The notes below the pieces were generated by a model that was given only the letters and a program-made list of their open reading frames with translations, had not been told where the DNA came from and made no database searches. Shown piece by piece: positions 24,099 to 33,083 of a DNA stretch of 64,000 nt. The stretch is from Enterococcus mediterraneensis (GTDB lineage: Bacteria > Bacillota > Bacilli > Lactobacillales > Enterococcaceae): NCBI RefSeq assembly GCF_900604485.1, contig NZ_UWOP01000001.1:791501-855500 (forward strand). Reading direction: 5' to 3'. Within the stretch, counting starts at the first letter, position 1. Every line of letters starts with the position of its first letter. The position numbers were made by a program, and so were the translations under genes.

Positions 24099-24938
24099 TC
24101 AAGAATTTTCCCCAATTAAAACATCTAAATCGATCGTGATTTTATCGATAGGATTTTTTAATATTTCTTCTTTGGTCTCGGCTGAAACGCCCCATTCTAA
24201 AGGCGACATCTCCAAAATATCTTCTTGCCGTTCTTTAGGGATCGCAAATTCATACGTTATTTCACTATGCTCAGCTGTTGGAAAGACTTCACGAAATTTA
24301 GCGACTACCTTTTCATTCGTGTAGTTTTGCTTGCTGACATCGTCAGGATAAAAGGCCGCCCGCAGTTCTTTCAAATAATTTGCCCGAGGGACCACTTTGA
24401 TCAGTCTGCCACCTGGCATCAAGACCCGCTGGAATTCCTGATAATTCGATGGAGAAAAAATATTCAAAATTGTTGAAAAAGAGTGTTGGGCAAAAGGCAG
24501 ATTCGTCAGATCCGCCACACACCAAAAAGCTTCATTAGGCTGATCAGTCGCTAAATAAACACCTTCTTTGGCAATATCAAAACCGACTGCCGTACGTGTT
24601 TTTTCTTGTAACAGTGCGTTCAAAAAACTGCCCTCGCCGCAACCGACATCCAGCAGTGTTTCGCCTTTAAGCATCTCATTGATTTTTTGGATAAGCGGTT
24701 GATACATACCGCTTTTGATCATGCGTTGGCGGGCTTGGAACATCGCCGCGCTGTATTCTGATTTGATTTGCCGCGTCATGAAATAGAGTGTGCCTTTTTT
24801 GGATACATCAAAACGATGCTGATTTTCACAAATGATCCCCGTATCGCTGCTAGTCATCTCTGCATGGCACAATGGACAGCGGAACATCGTGGTATGCGCC
24901 GCGATAAATTGTTTTCCTCGATCGATTTTCTTTAACAT
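24099..24938 (-). CDS. rlmA: 23S rRNA (guanine-N1)-methyltransferase, RlmA family
   Basis: SAM-dependent methyltransferase that modifies a guanine of 23S rRNA helix 35 (G745 in E. coli, G748 for the Gram-positive RlmAII). 279 residues. The N-terminal zinc ribbon is seen as FRCPLCHAEM then GIICENQHRFD, giving CxxC and C/H ligands. The SAM motif is LLDVGCGEGSFL at about residue 100. The ATG at 24938 has GAGGTG six bases upstream; a GTG three codons earlier is less well placed. It is a single gene divergent from cutC. Whether it is the G745 or G748 enzyme is unclear. Confidence 0.9.
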   Translation of the reverse strand: MLKKIDRGKQFIAAHTTMFRCPLCHAEMTSSDTGIICENQHRFDVSKKGTLYFMTRQIKSEYSAAMFQARQRMIKSGMYQPLIQKINEMLKGETLLDVGCGEGSFLNALLQEKTRTAVGFDIAKEGVYLATDQPNEAFWCVADLTNLPFAQHSFSTILNIFSPSNYQEFQRVLMPGGRLIKVVPRANYLKELRAAFYPDDVSKQNYTNEKVVAKFREVFPTAEHSEITYEFAIPKERQEDILEMSPLEWGVSAETKEEILKNPIDKITIDLDVLIGENS

Positions 24939-25015
24939 CTTTGCCACCTCTGCTCTACTTTAGCATAGCTGTATGGTAAAATGCTACTGAATAACTAAAG
25001 GAGGACCACTATTTT

Positions 25016-25657
25016 ATGCTAAAAGAATTTTGCGCGGAAAATTATACACTGATTCCTGCGGCTATCGCAGCCGGCGCCCGTCGGATCGAACTATGCGACA
25101 ATCTAGCTGTCGGCGGTACGACACCAAGCACTGGTGTCATCGAAGAAGTATTGAGCTATGCTGGCGAAAAAGAAGTTCCTGTCATGACGATGATCCGTCC
25201 GCGCGGCGGCGATTTTATCTACAATGATATCGAGTTGAAAATCATGCATACTGACCTGATCGAAGCCAAAAAACTGGGAACAGACGGTGTCGTATTCGGT
25301 TGTTTGACTCCTAGCGGCTGGTTAGACGAAGAAGCGCTGGAACTTTTGATCGACAATGCGGAAGGTTTGCAGATCACTTTTCACATGGCTTTTGATGAGA
25401 TCCCTGAAAATCGGCAGTTCGAAGCCATCGATTGGCTGGCAGAGCACGGTGTCGACCGGATCTTGACCCACGGCGGAAAAGCCGGTACAGCTATCGAGGA
25501 AAATCTTCCTCGCCTAAAAGAATTGATCGATTACGCGGGAGACCGTTTGATCATCTTACCTGGTGCAGGAATCACTCACCAAAACGCTGAAGAAGTTGCG
25601 GCAGCTTTAGGTGTCAATGAAGTCCATGGCACAAAGATCGTGCCTCTTGCACAATAA
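25016..25657 (+). CDS. cutC: Copper homeostasis protein CutC
   Basis: CutC-family TIM-barrel protein of 213 residues, historically linked to copper tolerance and characterised in Enterococcus faecalis. Family motifs are GARRIELCDNLAVGGTTPS near residues 21-39, MIRPRGGDFIYND near 63-75, and RILTHGGKAGTA. AAAGGAGG lies 11 bases before the ATG, slightly far but the only good site. It is a single gene, with a strong bidirectional terminator 80 bp after its stop. The exact biochemical role of the family is unsettled. Confidence 0.93.
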   Translation: MLKEFCAENYTLIPAAIAAGARRIELCDNLAVGGTTPSTGVIEEVLSYAGEKEVPVMTMIRPRGGDFIYNDIELKIMHTDLIEAKKLGTDGVVFGCLTPSGWLDEEALELLIDNAEGLQITFHMAFDEIPENRQFEAIDWLAEHGVDRILTHGGKAGTAIEENLPRLKELIDYAGDRLIILPGAGITHQNAEEVAAALGVNEVHGTKIVPLAQ

Positions 25658-25735
25658 ATCGATTCTCAAGTTTTTACCCGATACTAATCACCAACAGATT
25701 AGATACTAGATTTGTTTTGTTTAATAAAGCGGCAA

Positions 25736-25781
25736 AAAAAGACGAGAAGTGAACCCAACTCGGGTTCATTTCTCGTCTTTT
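25736..25781. terminator. Bidirectional terminator between cutC and mgtE
   Basis: Long stem GACGAGAA-TGAACCC...GGGTTCA-TTCTCGTC with A and T flanks, between convergent genes. Confidence 0.85.
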
Positions 25782-25804
25782 GCATCTCAACTGATCTATC
25801 TCAA

Positions 25805-27172
25805 TCAACCGCCGACAAAATAGCTCATGAAAAGACTGGCGATATTGAAGTAGATCAGCACACTGGTTAAATCGCTCAATGTCGTGATAAACGGTCCGCT
25901 GGCAACTGCCGGGTCAAATCCTAGTTTATCCATCAGCATTGGGATCAAACTGCCGGCTAAATTAGCGACAGTAATAGCAAACATCATCGCGATTCCGATC
26001 ACAAAACCTAAAATGAAGTTTTGCCGCCAGATCCCTACGATTACAAGGATCGTTATACCGGTGATGGCACCAGTCACTAACCCTGTCAGAATCTCGCTTA
26101 GAACGGTCCGTAAAAAGGAGCTATCCTTCTCATCATTGATCGCTAAGCGCCGGACAGCTACCGCTAACGATTGCGTCCCCGCATTCCCGGCCGTACCGGT
26201 GATCAATGAAATAAAGACCGCCAAAATACTTGCTTCGCTGACCAGATCCTCATAACGGCTGATCAATGTCGCCGTTGCCATTCCTAAAAACAATAAAGTG
26301 ATCAGCCAAGGAAGACGTCTTGCTGCTGCTTTCACTGGGTTTTCACTGACTTCTTCTACGTTGACCCCAGCCAAACCGGAATAGTCGCTGGCTGCTTCAT
26401 CATCGATAACGTCGATGATATCATCGACCGTTACGATCCCTAATAAGTGGTCATCATAATCCGTGACCGGCAAAGCTAAGAAGTCATAATCCCGGAAGGT
26501 TTGTGCCACGTCTTCTTGGTCATCCCCCACATGCACGGAGATCACCCGCTCGCTCATTACTTCAGAGATCATGGTGTCATCATCATTGATGATCAAATCC
26601 CGCAGCGAGATCACACCTACTAATTTGTTGTCTTGATCTACTACATAGATATAATAAATAGTTTCCGCGACATCCGCTTCATTTTTCAAGACGTACATCG
26701 CGGAACGTACCGTCTGGTTTGCAACGATGGAAACAAATTCTGTCGTCATGATGGACCCGGCTGTATCATCTTCATAATGAAGCAGTTCCTTGATTTCGCT
26801 GGCATCATCTGCCGACATCAAACTAAGGTATTTGGCAACTTGTTTCTTATCTAGTGTATTCAATAAATCGACTGCGTTATCGGTATACATTTCAGAAAGC
26901 ATCTCCGCCGCATAGCTGGGGCGCATCTCTGATAAATAATCTTTCATGTATTCGTCGTCTTCTTCGATCACATCGAACATATCCGCTAATTCTTTAGGGG
27001 ATAGATACGCGTAGACAAGATGTCGTTGTGCCTCATCGAGAGACTGGTAGAATTGCCCCTGCTCATAGATATGCATCTCCAAAAAATTATCACGAAATGC
27101 TTGAATATCGTTTGCTTGAAGTGCTTGACGTAATTCATCAAAGCGAACTTCCAATTCTTCTGTTTCGTCCAA
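25805..27172 (-). CDS. mgtE: Magnesium transporter MgtE
   Basis: Membrane Mg2+ channel with an internal magnesium sensor. 455 residues: an acidic N-terminal MgtE_N domain (about 1-130), two CBS domains (about 130-255, with TAGSIMTTEFVSI and VVDQDNKLVGVISLRDLI), a plug helix, then five membrane helices from about residue 285. Conserved channel motifs GTAGNAGTQSLAVAVRRLA and ANLAGSLIPMLMDKLG are present. The start is TTG at 27172, since the frame is closed just upstream; the GGTGAG ribosome site is weak. The start lies 15 bp downstream of the RluA-type gene, so it ends the relQ-nadK-rluA operon. Confidence 0.93.
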   Translation of the reverse strand: MDETEELEVRFDELRQALQANDIQAFRDNFLEMHIYEQGQFYQSLDEAQRHLVYAYLSPKELADMFDVIEEDDEYMKDYLSEMRPSYAAEMLSEMYTDNAVDLLNTLDKKQVAKYLSLMSADDASEIKELLHYEDDTAGSIMTTEFVSIVANQTVRSAMYVLKNEADVAETIYYIYVVDQDNKLVGVISLRDLIINDDDTMISEVMSERVISVHVGDDQEDVAQTFRDYDFLALPVTDYDDHLLGIVTVDDIIDVIDDEAASDYSGLAGVNVEEVSENPVKAAARRLPWLITLLFLGMATATLISRYEDLVSEASILAVFISLITGTAGNAGTQSLAVAVRRLAINDEKDSSFLRTVLSEILTGLVTGAITGITILVIVGIWRQNFILGFVIGIAMMFAITVANLAGSLIPMLMDKLGFDPAVASGPFITTLSDLTSVLIYFNIASLFMSYFVGG

Positions 27173-27187
27173 TCTCTCTCACCACAC

Positions 27188-28087
27188 TCATTCGTTTAAT
27201 TTTGCCGCCAATCCTTGCATATCTGACGGTAATTCCTGATAGAATTCCAGTCGTTCATTTGTAAATGGATGATAAAAATGCAACTCATAGCAATGCAGCG
27301 CTTGTCTTTGGATCCCCAGATCCATTGCGCCGCCGTATAATTCGTCCCCTAATAATGGACAGCCGATCGCTGCAAAATGCACGCGGATCTGATGGGTACG
27401 TCCAGTGTGCAGCTGGATATCTACCAGTGCCGCCTGTTCTCCCCGCTGATCCAGCCAATATTCTGTTTCGGCATAGCGCCCTTCCTCAGCGATCTTGCGT
27501 TTCAATAAAGAATCATAATCTCTGGCAATCGGTAAAATGATCTCGCCATGAGGCTGCAATGTATCGATCGCGCCAGCTACCAGAGCTTGATATTTTTTGT
27601 AAAACTTCTTTTCCCTCAGCTGGATATCCAGCTTGGCATGGGCAAACCCATGCTTAGCAAACAGCATCAATCCCGATGTATCACGATCCAATCGCGTCAC
27701 CACGTGGATCACTTGGTTAGGATAATTTTGCTGTTTGTAATACGCTTTGACACGATTGGCCATCGTATGATTGGGGTGATATTGTGCCGGGATCGAAGAG
27801 ATCCCCGCCGGTTTGTTCACCACCAGTAGATGTTCGTCTTCAAAGACGATATCGATAGGCGTCGGGTCCAATAAGACTGTTTCATGTTCTCCTTCATCAG
27901 GAATCACAATAGTTACCCTATCATTTGCCTTCAAAGAATACAAGACATTTTCTATTTGCCCATTCACAAAAATTTTTCCGCCTTGAAATTTGATTTTTGC
28001 CAGCAAACCTTTTGAGATTCCCTGCTCTTTCAAAAAAAATTTTACTTTTTGCGGATGATCATAATGATACGTATACGTAAATTCCAT
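27188..28087 (-). CDS. RluA/RluD family pseudouridine synthase
   Basis: RNA pseudouridine synthase of 299 residues. An N-terminal S4-like segment (LLAKIKFQGGKIFVNGQ) precedes the catalytic domain, with the signature HVVTRLDRDTSGLMLFAKH at about residue 130-148 containing the catalytic Asp. GRTHQIRVHFAAIGCPLLGD follows. It matches B. subtilis YjbO by context. Which uridines it modifies (23S rRNA or tRNA) cannot be told. It starts 3 bp after nadK and is translationally close to it. Confidence 0.92.
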   Translation of the reverse strand: MEFTYTYHYDHPQKVKFFLKEQGISKGLLAKIKFQGGKIFVNGQIENVLYSLKANDRVTIVIPDEGEHETVLLDPTPIDIVFEDEHLLVVNKPAGISSIPAQYHPNHTMANRVKAYYKQQNYPNQVIHVVTRLDRDTSGLMLFAKHGFAHAKLDIQLREKKFYKKYQALVAGAIDTLQPHGEIILPIARDYDSLLKRKIAEEGRYAETEYWLDQRGEQAALVDIQLHTGRTHQIRVHFAAIGCPLLGDELYGGAMDLGIQRQALHCYELHFYHPFTNERLEFYQELPSDMQGLAAKLNE

Positions 28088-28090
28088 CGT

Positions 28091-28897
28091 TTATGTGTCT
28101 CCAATAAAAGCATCCTTGACGCGATGCCAAAAATGCATGTGCCGATAAGAAGCAAACTGGATCCGTTCATCTGCGATACGATAAAAAATCGCATCGATCT
28201 CGTCTTGCTGGATATCCAAAGAATCTACCGTGATCAGGTAGTCATTGCTGTCTTGCAAACGGATCTCCAGCCATTCATTTGCAGCGATGATGATCGGTGA
28301 ACCTAGTGTCCGAAACACGCGATTGTTCAATGACGCGATCTCAGCTAATTGGATAGCGTTGATGCTGGGATGCAAGACCGCTCCGCCGACACTTTTGTTA
28401 TAAGCAGTCGATCCAGTTGGCGTAGAAACCGATAAACCGTCACCGCGAAAACGTTCAAACAGTTCTTCTTTGATATAAACATCCGCCACCATTGTGCGGC
28501 TGCCCCGCTTGATGGTGGATTCGTTCAATGCCAAAAAGTGTCTGTCGGGTTTATCGTTTAAATAGCGGATCACTACATCCAACAAAGGATAACTAACGCT
28601 TTGTCCACGGTTGTTTTTCAAACTTTCCACTAATTCTTCCAGTTCATAGTCCCGCCAGTCGGTATAAAAACCCAAATGTCCGGTATGGATGCCTAAAAAA
28701 CTGACGTCTTTCAAGCGATGACTGTACCGATGGAAAGCTGACAGCAGCGTGCCGTCCCCGCCGACAGAGATCACAATCTCCGGTTCTCGTTCGTCTAGTT
28801 GGATGTCTGCTTTTTTCAATAACTTGAGCAGATGTTGAACAACATCGATAGTTTGTTTCTGCTGATTATAGACTACAGCTACTCGCAATCCCTTCAT
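28091..28897 (-). CDS. nadK: NAD kinase
   Basis: Phosphorylates NAD to NADP using ATP or polyphosphate in the cytoplasm. 268 residues, normal for Firmicutes. Key motifs are SVGGDGTLLSAFH near residue 45-57 with the catalytic Asp, LALNESTIKRGSR near 121-133, and GDGLSVSTPTGSTAYNKSVGG (split here; residues about 150-170). The start ATG overlaps the relQ stop by four bases (ATGA), so the two are translationally coupled. The pairing matches yjbM-yjbN in Bacillus. Confidence 0.96.
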   Translation of the reverse strand: MKGLRVAVVYNQQKQTIDVVQHLLKLLKKADIQLDEREPEIVISVGGDGTLLSAFHRYSHRLKDVSFLGIHTGHLGFYTDWRDYELEELVESLKNNRGQSVSYPLLDVVIRYLNDKPDRHFLALNESTIKRGSRTMVADVYIKEELFERFRGDGLSVSTPTGSTAYNKSVGGAVLHPSINAIQLAEIASLNNRVFRTLGSPIIIAANEWLEIRLQDSNDYLITVDSLDIQQDEIDAIFYRIADERIQFASYRHMHFWHRVKDAFIGDT

Positions 28898-29562
28898 TCC
28901 TCCTCTCGATCGATGGACGCACGGTAATAATTATCATCAGATTTGCCGCGACCATGAGAAAACAGACGCTGGGCTTCTTGGATCTCCTCGCGAATGCTGG
29001 ACATCTCTTCATCTAAGCGATAGGCGGCCTCTGCCGCTCGTTTCAAGCGCTCGCTCATTTCTTCCGGAAAGGCGCCTTGATATTTGTAATTCAAAGAATG
29101 TTCGATCGTTGCCCAAAAATTCATGGCCAACGTCCGGATCTGGATCTCCGCCAAAATCTTTTTCTCACCGTTGATCAATTGGACCGGATATTCGATGACT
29201 AAGTGATAGGAGCGGTATCCGCTGGCTTTTTTATTGGTGATATAATCCCGTTCGATAATGACTTTCATATCTTTACGATTGCGCAAAATCTGCACGACTT
29301 GGTGGATATCTTCTACGAACTGGCACATGATGCGTAATCCGGCAATATCCGACATCTCTTCTTCTAAGCGTTCCATCGGGATATGACGGATCTGACTTTT
29401 GGTAATAATACTGTCCACAGGCTTGACACGTCCTGTGACGAATTCTATCGGTACGTGTCTGCTTTGTTCCCGAAATTGTTTGCGAATCCCGCGAAGTTTG
29501 ACTTTCAATTCAGAAACCGTTTGTTCATAAGGAGCTAAAAAACTTTCCCAATCTCGTTCCAT
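28894..29562 (-). CDS. relQ: GTP pyrophosphokinase, small alarmone synthetase RelQ
   Basis: Single-domain alarmone synthetase that makes (p)ppGpp/pGpp from ATP and GDP, GTP or GMP. 222 residues with only the SYNTH domain and no hydrolase, TGS or ACT domains. Visible motifs: FVTGRVKPVDSIITK, SDIAGLRIMCQFVEDI, ASGYRSYHLVIEYP and the catalytic-region AEIQIRTLAMNFWATIEHSL. A GAGGG ribosome site precedes the ATG. It heads the relQ-nadK-rluA-mgtE operon and is divergent from the CYTH gene. Enterococcal RelQ is known as a tetrameric, RNA-sensitive synthetase; this one is assigned by similarity. Confidence 0.95.
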   Translation of the reverse strand: MERDWESFLAPYEQTVSELKVKLRGIRKQFREQSRHVPIEFVTGRVKPVDSIITKSQIRHIPMERLEEEMSDIAGLRIMCQFVEDIHQVVQILRNRKDMKVIIERDYITNKKASGYRSYHLVIEYPVQLINGEKKILAEIQIRTLAMNFWATIEHSLNYKYQGAFPEEMSERLKRAAEAAYRLDEEMSSIREEIQEAQRLFSHGRGKSDDNYYRASIDREEE

Positions 29563-29836
29563 ACTGATCCCTCTATTTTCTTTTAACGTTCATTCTCCAT
29601 TTTACCATAAAGCACAAAAAATCTTTAGTAGCCATTCTCTGATCCATTTGATTTTTATCAGAAGCCTTCTGCTGACACAAACTGTAACAATTTTTTGAGA
29701 AGGCCGCTTGCTGTGAATAAAGATTATAGTCAGACGATTCGGTAAAAAACTGTTTTTTTAATCAAAATCAGTCATTTTCATTGACGTATGCTGACGATTT
29801 ATGTCAAAATATTAAAACACGGAAAAGAGTGAAACT

Positions 29837-30409
29837 ATGAGCGAGAGCATTGAAATCGAATTTAAAACATTGATCACAGCCAAAGAATTTGCCCACGTCC
29901 AGTCTTTCTTCCAGATTGAGGAAAGCGGATTCCATTATCAACTGAACAGCTACTTCGACACAGAAGATTCCCTGCTTAAACAAAAAAAATGGGGATTGCG
30001 GATCAGACAATTGTCAGACCGCGGTGAGCTGACATTGAAAATCCCTCGTACAGAAGGTTTATTGGAAGTCACGGACGACCTTACCGTTAAAGAAGCAGAA
30101 TATTATCTGCAAAAACAACAGCTTCCTGACAGCGGCAATGTCGCAAAGACATTGACTGCACAAGGTATCTTGCCGCAGTCATTGAAAATGATCGCATCAT
30201 TGAAAACGCGGCGGGCTGAGATCAAGATCCAAGAAGGGTTGCTTGCATTAGATGAGAGCTGGTACGGCAAGCAGCATGATTTTGAATTAGAATTAGAAGT
30301 CGCTGACGCGGAGAAAGGCCGGCAGGATTTTTTTGATTTATTGGAAAAACTGCAGATTTCCTATGTTCCGGCTCCAAATAAGATTGTTCGAGCAATATCA
30401 GAAAATTAA
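29837..30409 (+). CDS. CYTH domain-containing protein (YjbK-like)
   Basis: CYTH superfamily triphosphate-tunnel protein of 190 residues. The N-terminal ExExK signature is seen in SIEIEFKTLI at residues 4-13, and basic and acidic pairs typical of the tunnel follow (KKWGLRIRQL, GELTLKIPRT, RRAEIKI, LALDESWYG, DFELELEVAD). Members act as inorganic triphosphatases or related metallo-phosphohydrolases; the substrate here is unknown. It occupies the yjbK slot next to relQ, as in Bacillus. A TTGACG (29781-29786) 18 bp before CAAAAT is a weak candidate promoter. Confidence 0.85.
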   Translation: MSESIEIEFKTLITAKEFAHVQSFFQIEESGFHYQLNSYFDTEDSLLKQKKWGLRIRQLSDRGELTLKIPRTEGLLEVTDDLTVKEAEYYLQKQQLPDSGNVAKTLTAQGILPQSLKMIASLKTRRAEIKIQEGLLALDESWYGKQHDFELELEVADAEKGRQDFFDLLEKLQISYVPAPNKIVRAISEN

Positions 30410-30496
30410 ATTCTCTTTGGTTTTCTTTTTCTGATTTTTCTGTTAAGTTAACGATAAGAGTATCAATATAGGATTTTGATTTTGGGGGAGAATCGT

Positions 30497-31153
30497 GTGA
30501 TCGAAATTTATTTATTTGTCAATCCACTGGGGCCTATTTGTTTGGAAACTGAGATGGAATTGTTGAAATACATAGAGAAAAGCAGTGTGAAGATCCAACT
30601 TCGCGTGCTTCCGCTAGTCAACATGACAACAATTGGGGATATCATGAAACGGCGGAAGATCGCGAAAAACGATGTTGCTGCTCGCAACAAGTTGTTTTCT
30701 GACACCTATTCAGCGGCTCTTGATTGCAAGACCATCCAGCTGCAAGGCAGAAGACGCGCGCGGGATTTTTTAATGAAGCTGCAGCAAGCAGTTGGTTGCC
30801 TGAAAAAAAACTATTCTCGTAAACTGGTTGAAGAGATCGTTGATGAAATCGGCGGCGACTTGACGATGTTTCGAGAAGACCGTCCGTCACAATTAGTCAA
30901 AGACTTATTCAAAGCGGATCAAACGATCGCTCATGAGATGGGGATCGTCAAGCATCCATCCGGCGTCGTTTACAATTACGCTTGCGATAGAGACTATGGT
31001 GTATTACTAGAAGGTCCAGAAGCACTCTTAGACCTACCTCTTCTTTGTCAAACGACAGAAGAAAGTTATCGCATCTTTCATCTGGACGGCTACCTGAAAC
31101 GGGAAAATGAACGAAGAGTCGTTCTTTCTTCCAAACATTTGAAATTAGTGTAA
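30497..31153 (+). CDS. spxH: ClpXP adapter protein SpxH (YjbH-like, DsbA-fold)
   Basis: Adapter that helps ClpXP degrade the redox regulator Spx. 218 residues from the GTG at 30497, which has GGGGGAG six bases upstream; an in-frame TTG seven codons earlier lacks a site. The start MIEIYLFVNPLGPICLETEM shows the thioredoxin/DsbA-like fold with one cysteine of the usual pair. The C-terminal HPSGVVYNYACDRDYGVLLE follows. In this window the likely target Spx is encoded 4 kb downstream in the same conserved block. It is single, ending at a strong terminator. Confidence 0.88.
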   Translation: MIEIYLFVNPLGPICLETEMELLKYIEKSSVKIQLRVLPLVNMTTIGDIMKRRKIAKNDVAARNKLFSDTYSAALDCKTIQLQGRRRARDFLMKLQQAVGCLKKNYSRKLVEEIVDEIGGDLTMFREDRPSQLVKDLFKADQTIAHEMGIVKHPSGVVYNYACDRDYGVLLEGPEALLDLPLLCQTTEESYRIFHLDGYLKRENERRVVLSSKHLKLV

Positions 31154-31154
31154 A

Positions 31155-31187
31155 AAAAGACGATCAGCCTGAGCTGATCGTCTTTTT
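31155..31187. terminator. Bidirectional terminator between spxH and pepF
   Basis: Stem AAAGACGATCAGC-CTGA-GCTGATCGTCTTTTT, perfect pairing, between convergent genes. Confidence 0.9.
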
Positions 31188-31190
31188 CTA

Positions 31191-33005
31191 TTAATCTAAT
31201 TGATCCACTAAAGCTTCTAATTCGTCTAAGCGTTGTTCAAAGACTTTCATGGCATCTTCGATATAAGCTGCTTGTGTCATATCCACGCCAGCTTTTTTCA
31301 TTACTTCGATCGGATAATCGCTGTTTCCAGATTTCAAGTAGGTCAAATAGTTTTCTAGTGCTTGCGGTTCTTGGTCTAAGATTTTCTTCGCCAATGCAGA
31401 AGCTGCTGAGAAACCAGTTGAATATTGGTAAACATAGTAATTGTAGTAGAAATGCGGAATCCGTGACCATTCCAGTTTGATTTCAGGATCTTCTTCCACA
31501 CTTGGACCATAATATTTCGCATTTAGTTTTCCATAGTAGTCGCTTAGATATTCACTGGTCAACGGCACGCCTTTCGCGTCTTCTGTATGGATAAAGTGCT
31601 CGAATTCAGCAAATTGGGTTTGACGGAAGATCGTGCCTTTGAAGCCGTCCAAATAATGGTTCAGAACATAGGCTTTGACGCGAGGATCGCTTTCTGTTTG
31701 CAACAAATACTCCGTCAAAATATTCTCATTTGTCGTTGAGGCGATCTCTGCTAAAAAGATCGAATAATCACCATAAACATACGGTTGGTTGTTGCGAGTG
31801 AAATAGCTGTGGACACTGTGTCCCATTTCATGGACTAGTGTGAACAGTTGATCCAATGTATCATGCCAGTTCAATAAGATATATGGTGCTGTGTCATAAG
31901 CTCCTGACGAGTAGGCGCCGCTGCGTTTGCCTTTGTTTTCGATGACATCGATCCAACGGCTTGAAAAAGCTTCTTCCACAACCTTCAGGTATTCTTCTCC
32001 CATCGGCTGCAAAGCTTTCACTGCTTTTTCTTTCGCTTCTTCAAATGTATAGGCGATCGGTGCTTCACCAAGAACCGGTGTATACATATCATACATATGC
32101 AGTTCATCTACTTTCAATAGACGTTTGCGCAATGCAACGTAACGGTGAAGCAATGGCAGATTCCGATTCACGACATCTACCAATGTATCATAGACGCTTT
32201 CTGGAATATGATTGGCACTTAGTGAAGCCGCCCGAGCTGAACCATATTTGCGAACTTTGGCTTTAAAATTATGTCCTTTGACATGAGCACTCAATGTTGA
32301 AGCGAATGTATTGCGGAATTGTTCGTAAACACTGTAAAGACCTTTGAAAGCATCTTCCCGCACTTTACGATCAGTACTTTCCATCAATTGACCATACACG
32401 CCATGAGAAAGCTGGATTTTTTCGCCATCAGCGCCTGTGATCGTTGGGAATACAAGATCGGCGTTATTCAATACAGCAAATGTATTGCTGGAAGCTTCGA
32501 AGACTTCCCCGGCACCTGCCAACAATGATTCTTGGTCTGCCGGCAACACGTGAGCACGATTATCCACCAATTGTTTTACATAGTGACGGTATTCATTTAA
32601 TTTTGGTTCTTCATCGAAATAGCTCCAGATTTGTTCATCGGTAAGATTCAACACTTCTGGTTCGAACCAAGAGATCGCTTCGCTGGTCTGTGTCAACAGA
32701 CTGCTGGCACGGGCATATAAACCTTGATAAACGGTATTGGCGGTATCTTGATCGTTTTTCAGATGAGAATAGACATAGATCGTTTCTAATTTGCGGGAAA
32801 CATCCAGCACAAATTCCAGCGCAGACAAAAATGCTTGCGGGCCTTCTGCTAATGTTCCTTTAAATTTTTCTGCTTGTTTGATTTCTGCTGCTAATTCATC
32901 GAATGCTTTGTCAAAAGCTGCATCGTCAGCAAAGATCTTGGTCAGATCCCAGGTTGATGCTTCCGGCAAATTTTCTCGAGTAGGCAATTGTTTTGTTTCT
33001 GACAT
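31191..33005 (-). CDS. pepF: Oligoendopeptidase F
   Basis: Zinc metallopeptidase of family M3B that cleaves short peptides of about 7 to 17 residues in the cytoplasm. 604 residues, the standard length. The zinc motif HEMGH is at about residue 391, inside TLVHEMGHSVHSYFTRNNQP, followed by FLAEIASTTNE that supplies the third ligand. The ATG at 33005 has AAGGAGC upstream. A promoter with TTGTAC and TATGAT lies at 33037-33064. It sits between spxH and coiA, the same order as yjbG in Bacillus. Confidence 0.96.
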   Translation of the reverse strand: MSETKQLPTRENLPEASTWDLTKIFADDAAFDKAFDELAAEIKQAEKFKGTLAEGPQAFLSALEFVLDVSRKLETIYVYSHLKNDQDTANTVYQGLYARASSLLTQTSEAISWFEPEVLNLTDEQIWSYFDEEPKLNEYRHYVKQLVDNRAHVLPADQESLLAGAGEVFEASSNTFAVLNNADLVFPTITGADGEKIQLSHGVYGQLMESTDRKVREDAFKGLYSVYEQFRNTFASTLSAHVKGHNFKAKVRKYGSARAASLSANHIPESVYDTLVDVVNRNLPLLHRYVALRKRLLKVDELHMYDMYTPVLGEAPIAYTFEEAKEKAVKALQPMGEEYLKVVEEAFSSRWIDVIENKGKRSGAYSSGAYDTAPYILLNWHDTLDQLFTLVHEMGHSVHSYFTRNNQPYVYGDYSIFLAEIASTTNENILTEYLLQTESDPRVKAYVLNHYLDGFKGTIFRQTQFAEFEHFIHTEDAKGVPLTSEYLSDYYGKLNAKYYGPSVEEDPEIKLEWSRIPHFYYNYYVYQYSTGFSAASALAKKILDQEPQALENYLTYLKSGNSDYPIEVMKKAGVDMTQAAYIEDAMKVFEQRLDELEALVDQLD

Positions 33006-33036
33006 GTTATCGGCTCCTTTCGATTAGTTCTATCTT

Positions 33037-33064
33037 ATCATATTATCATAAAAATAATGTACAA
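33037..33064 (-). promoter_or_regulatory. Sigma-A promoter of pepF
   Basis: Minus-strand -35 TTGTAC (33059-33064), 16-bp spacer, -10 TATGAT (33037-33042), 31 bp ahead of the start. Confidence 0.6.
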
Positions 33065-33083
33065 AAAAATCAGAATTTTCTTT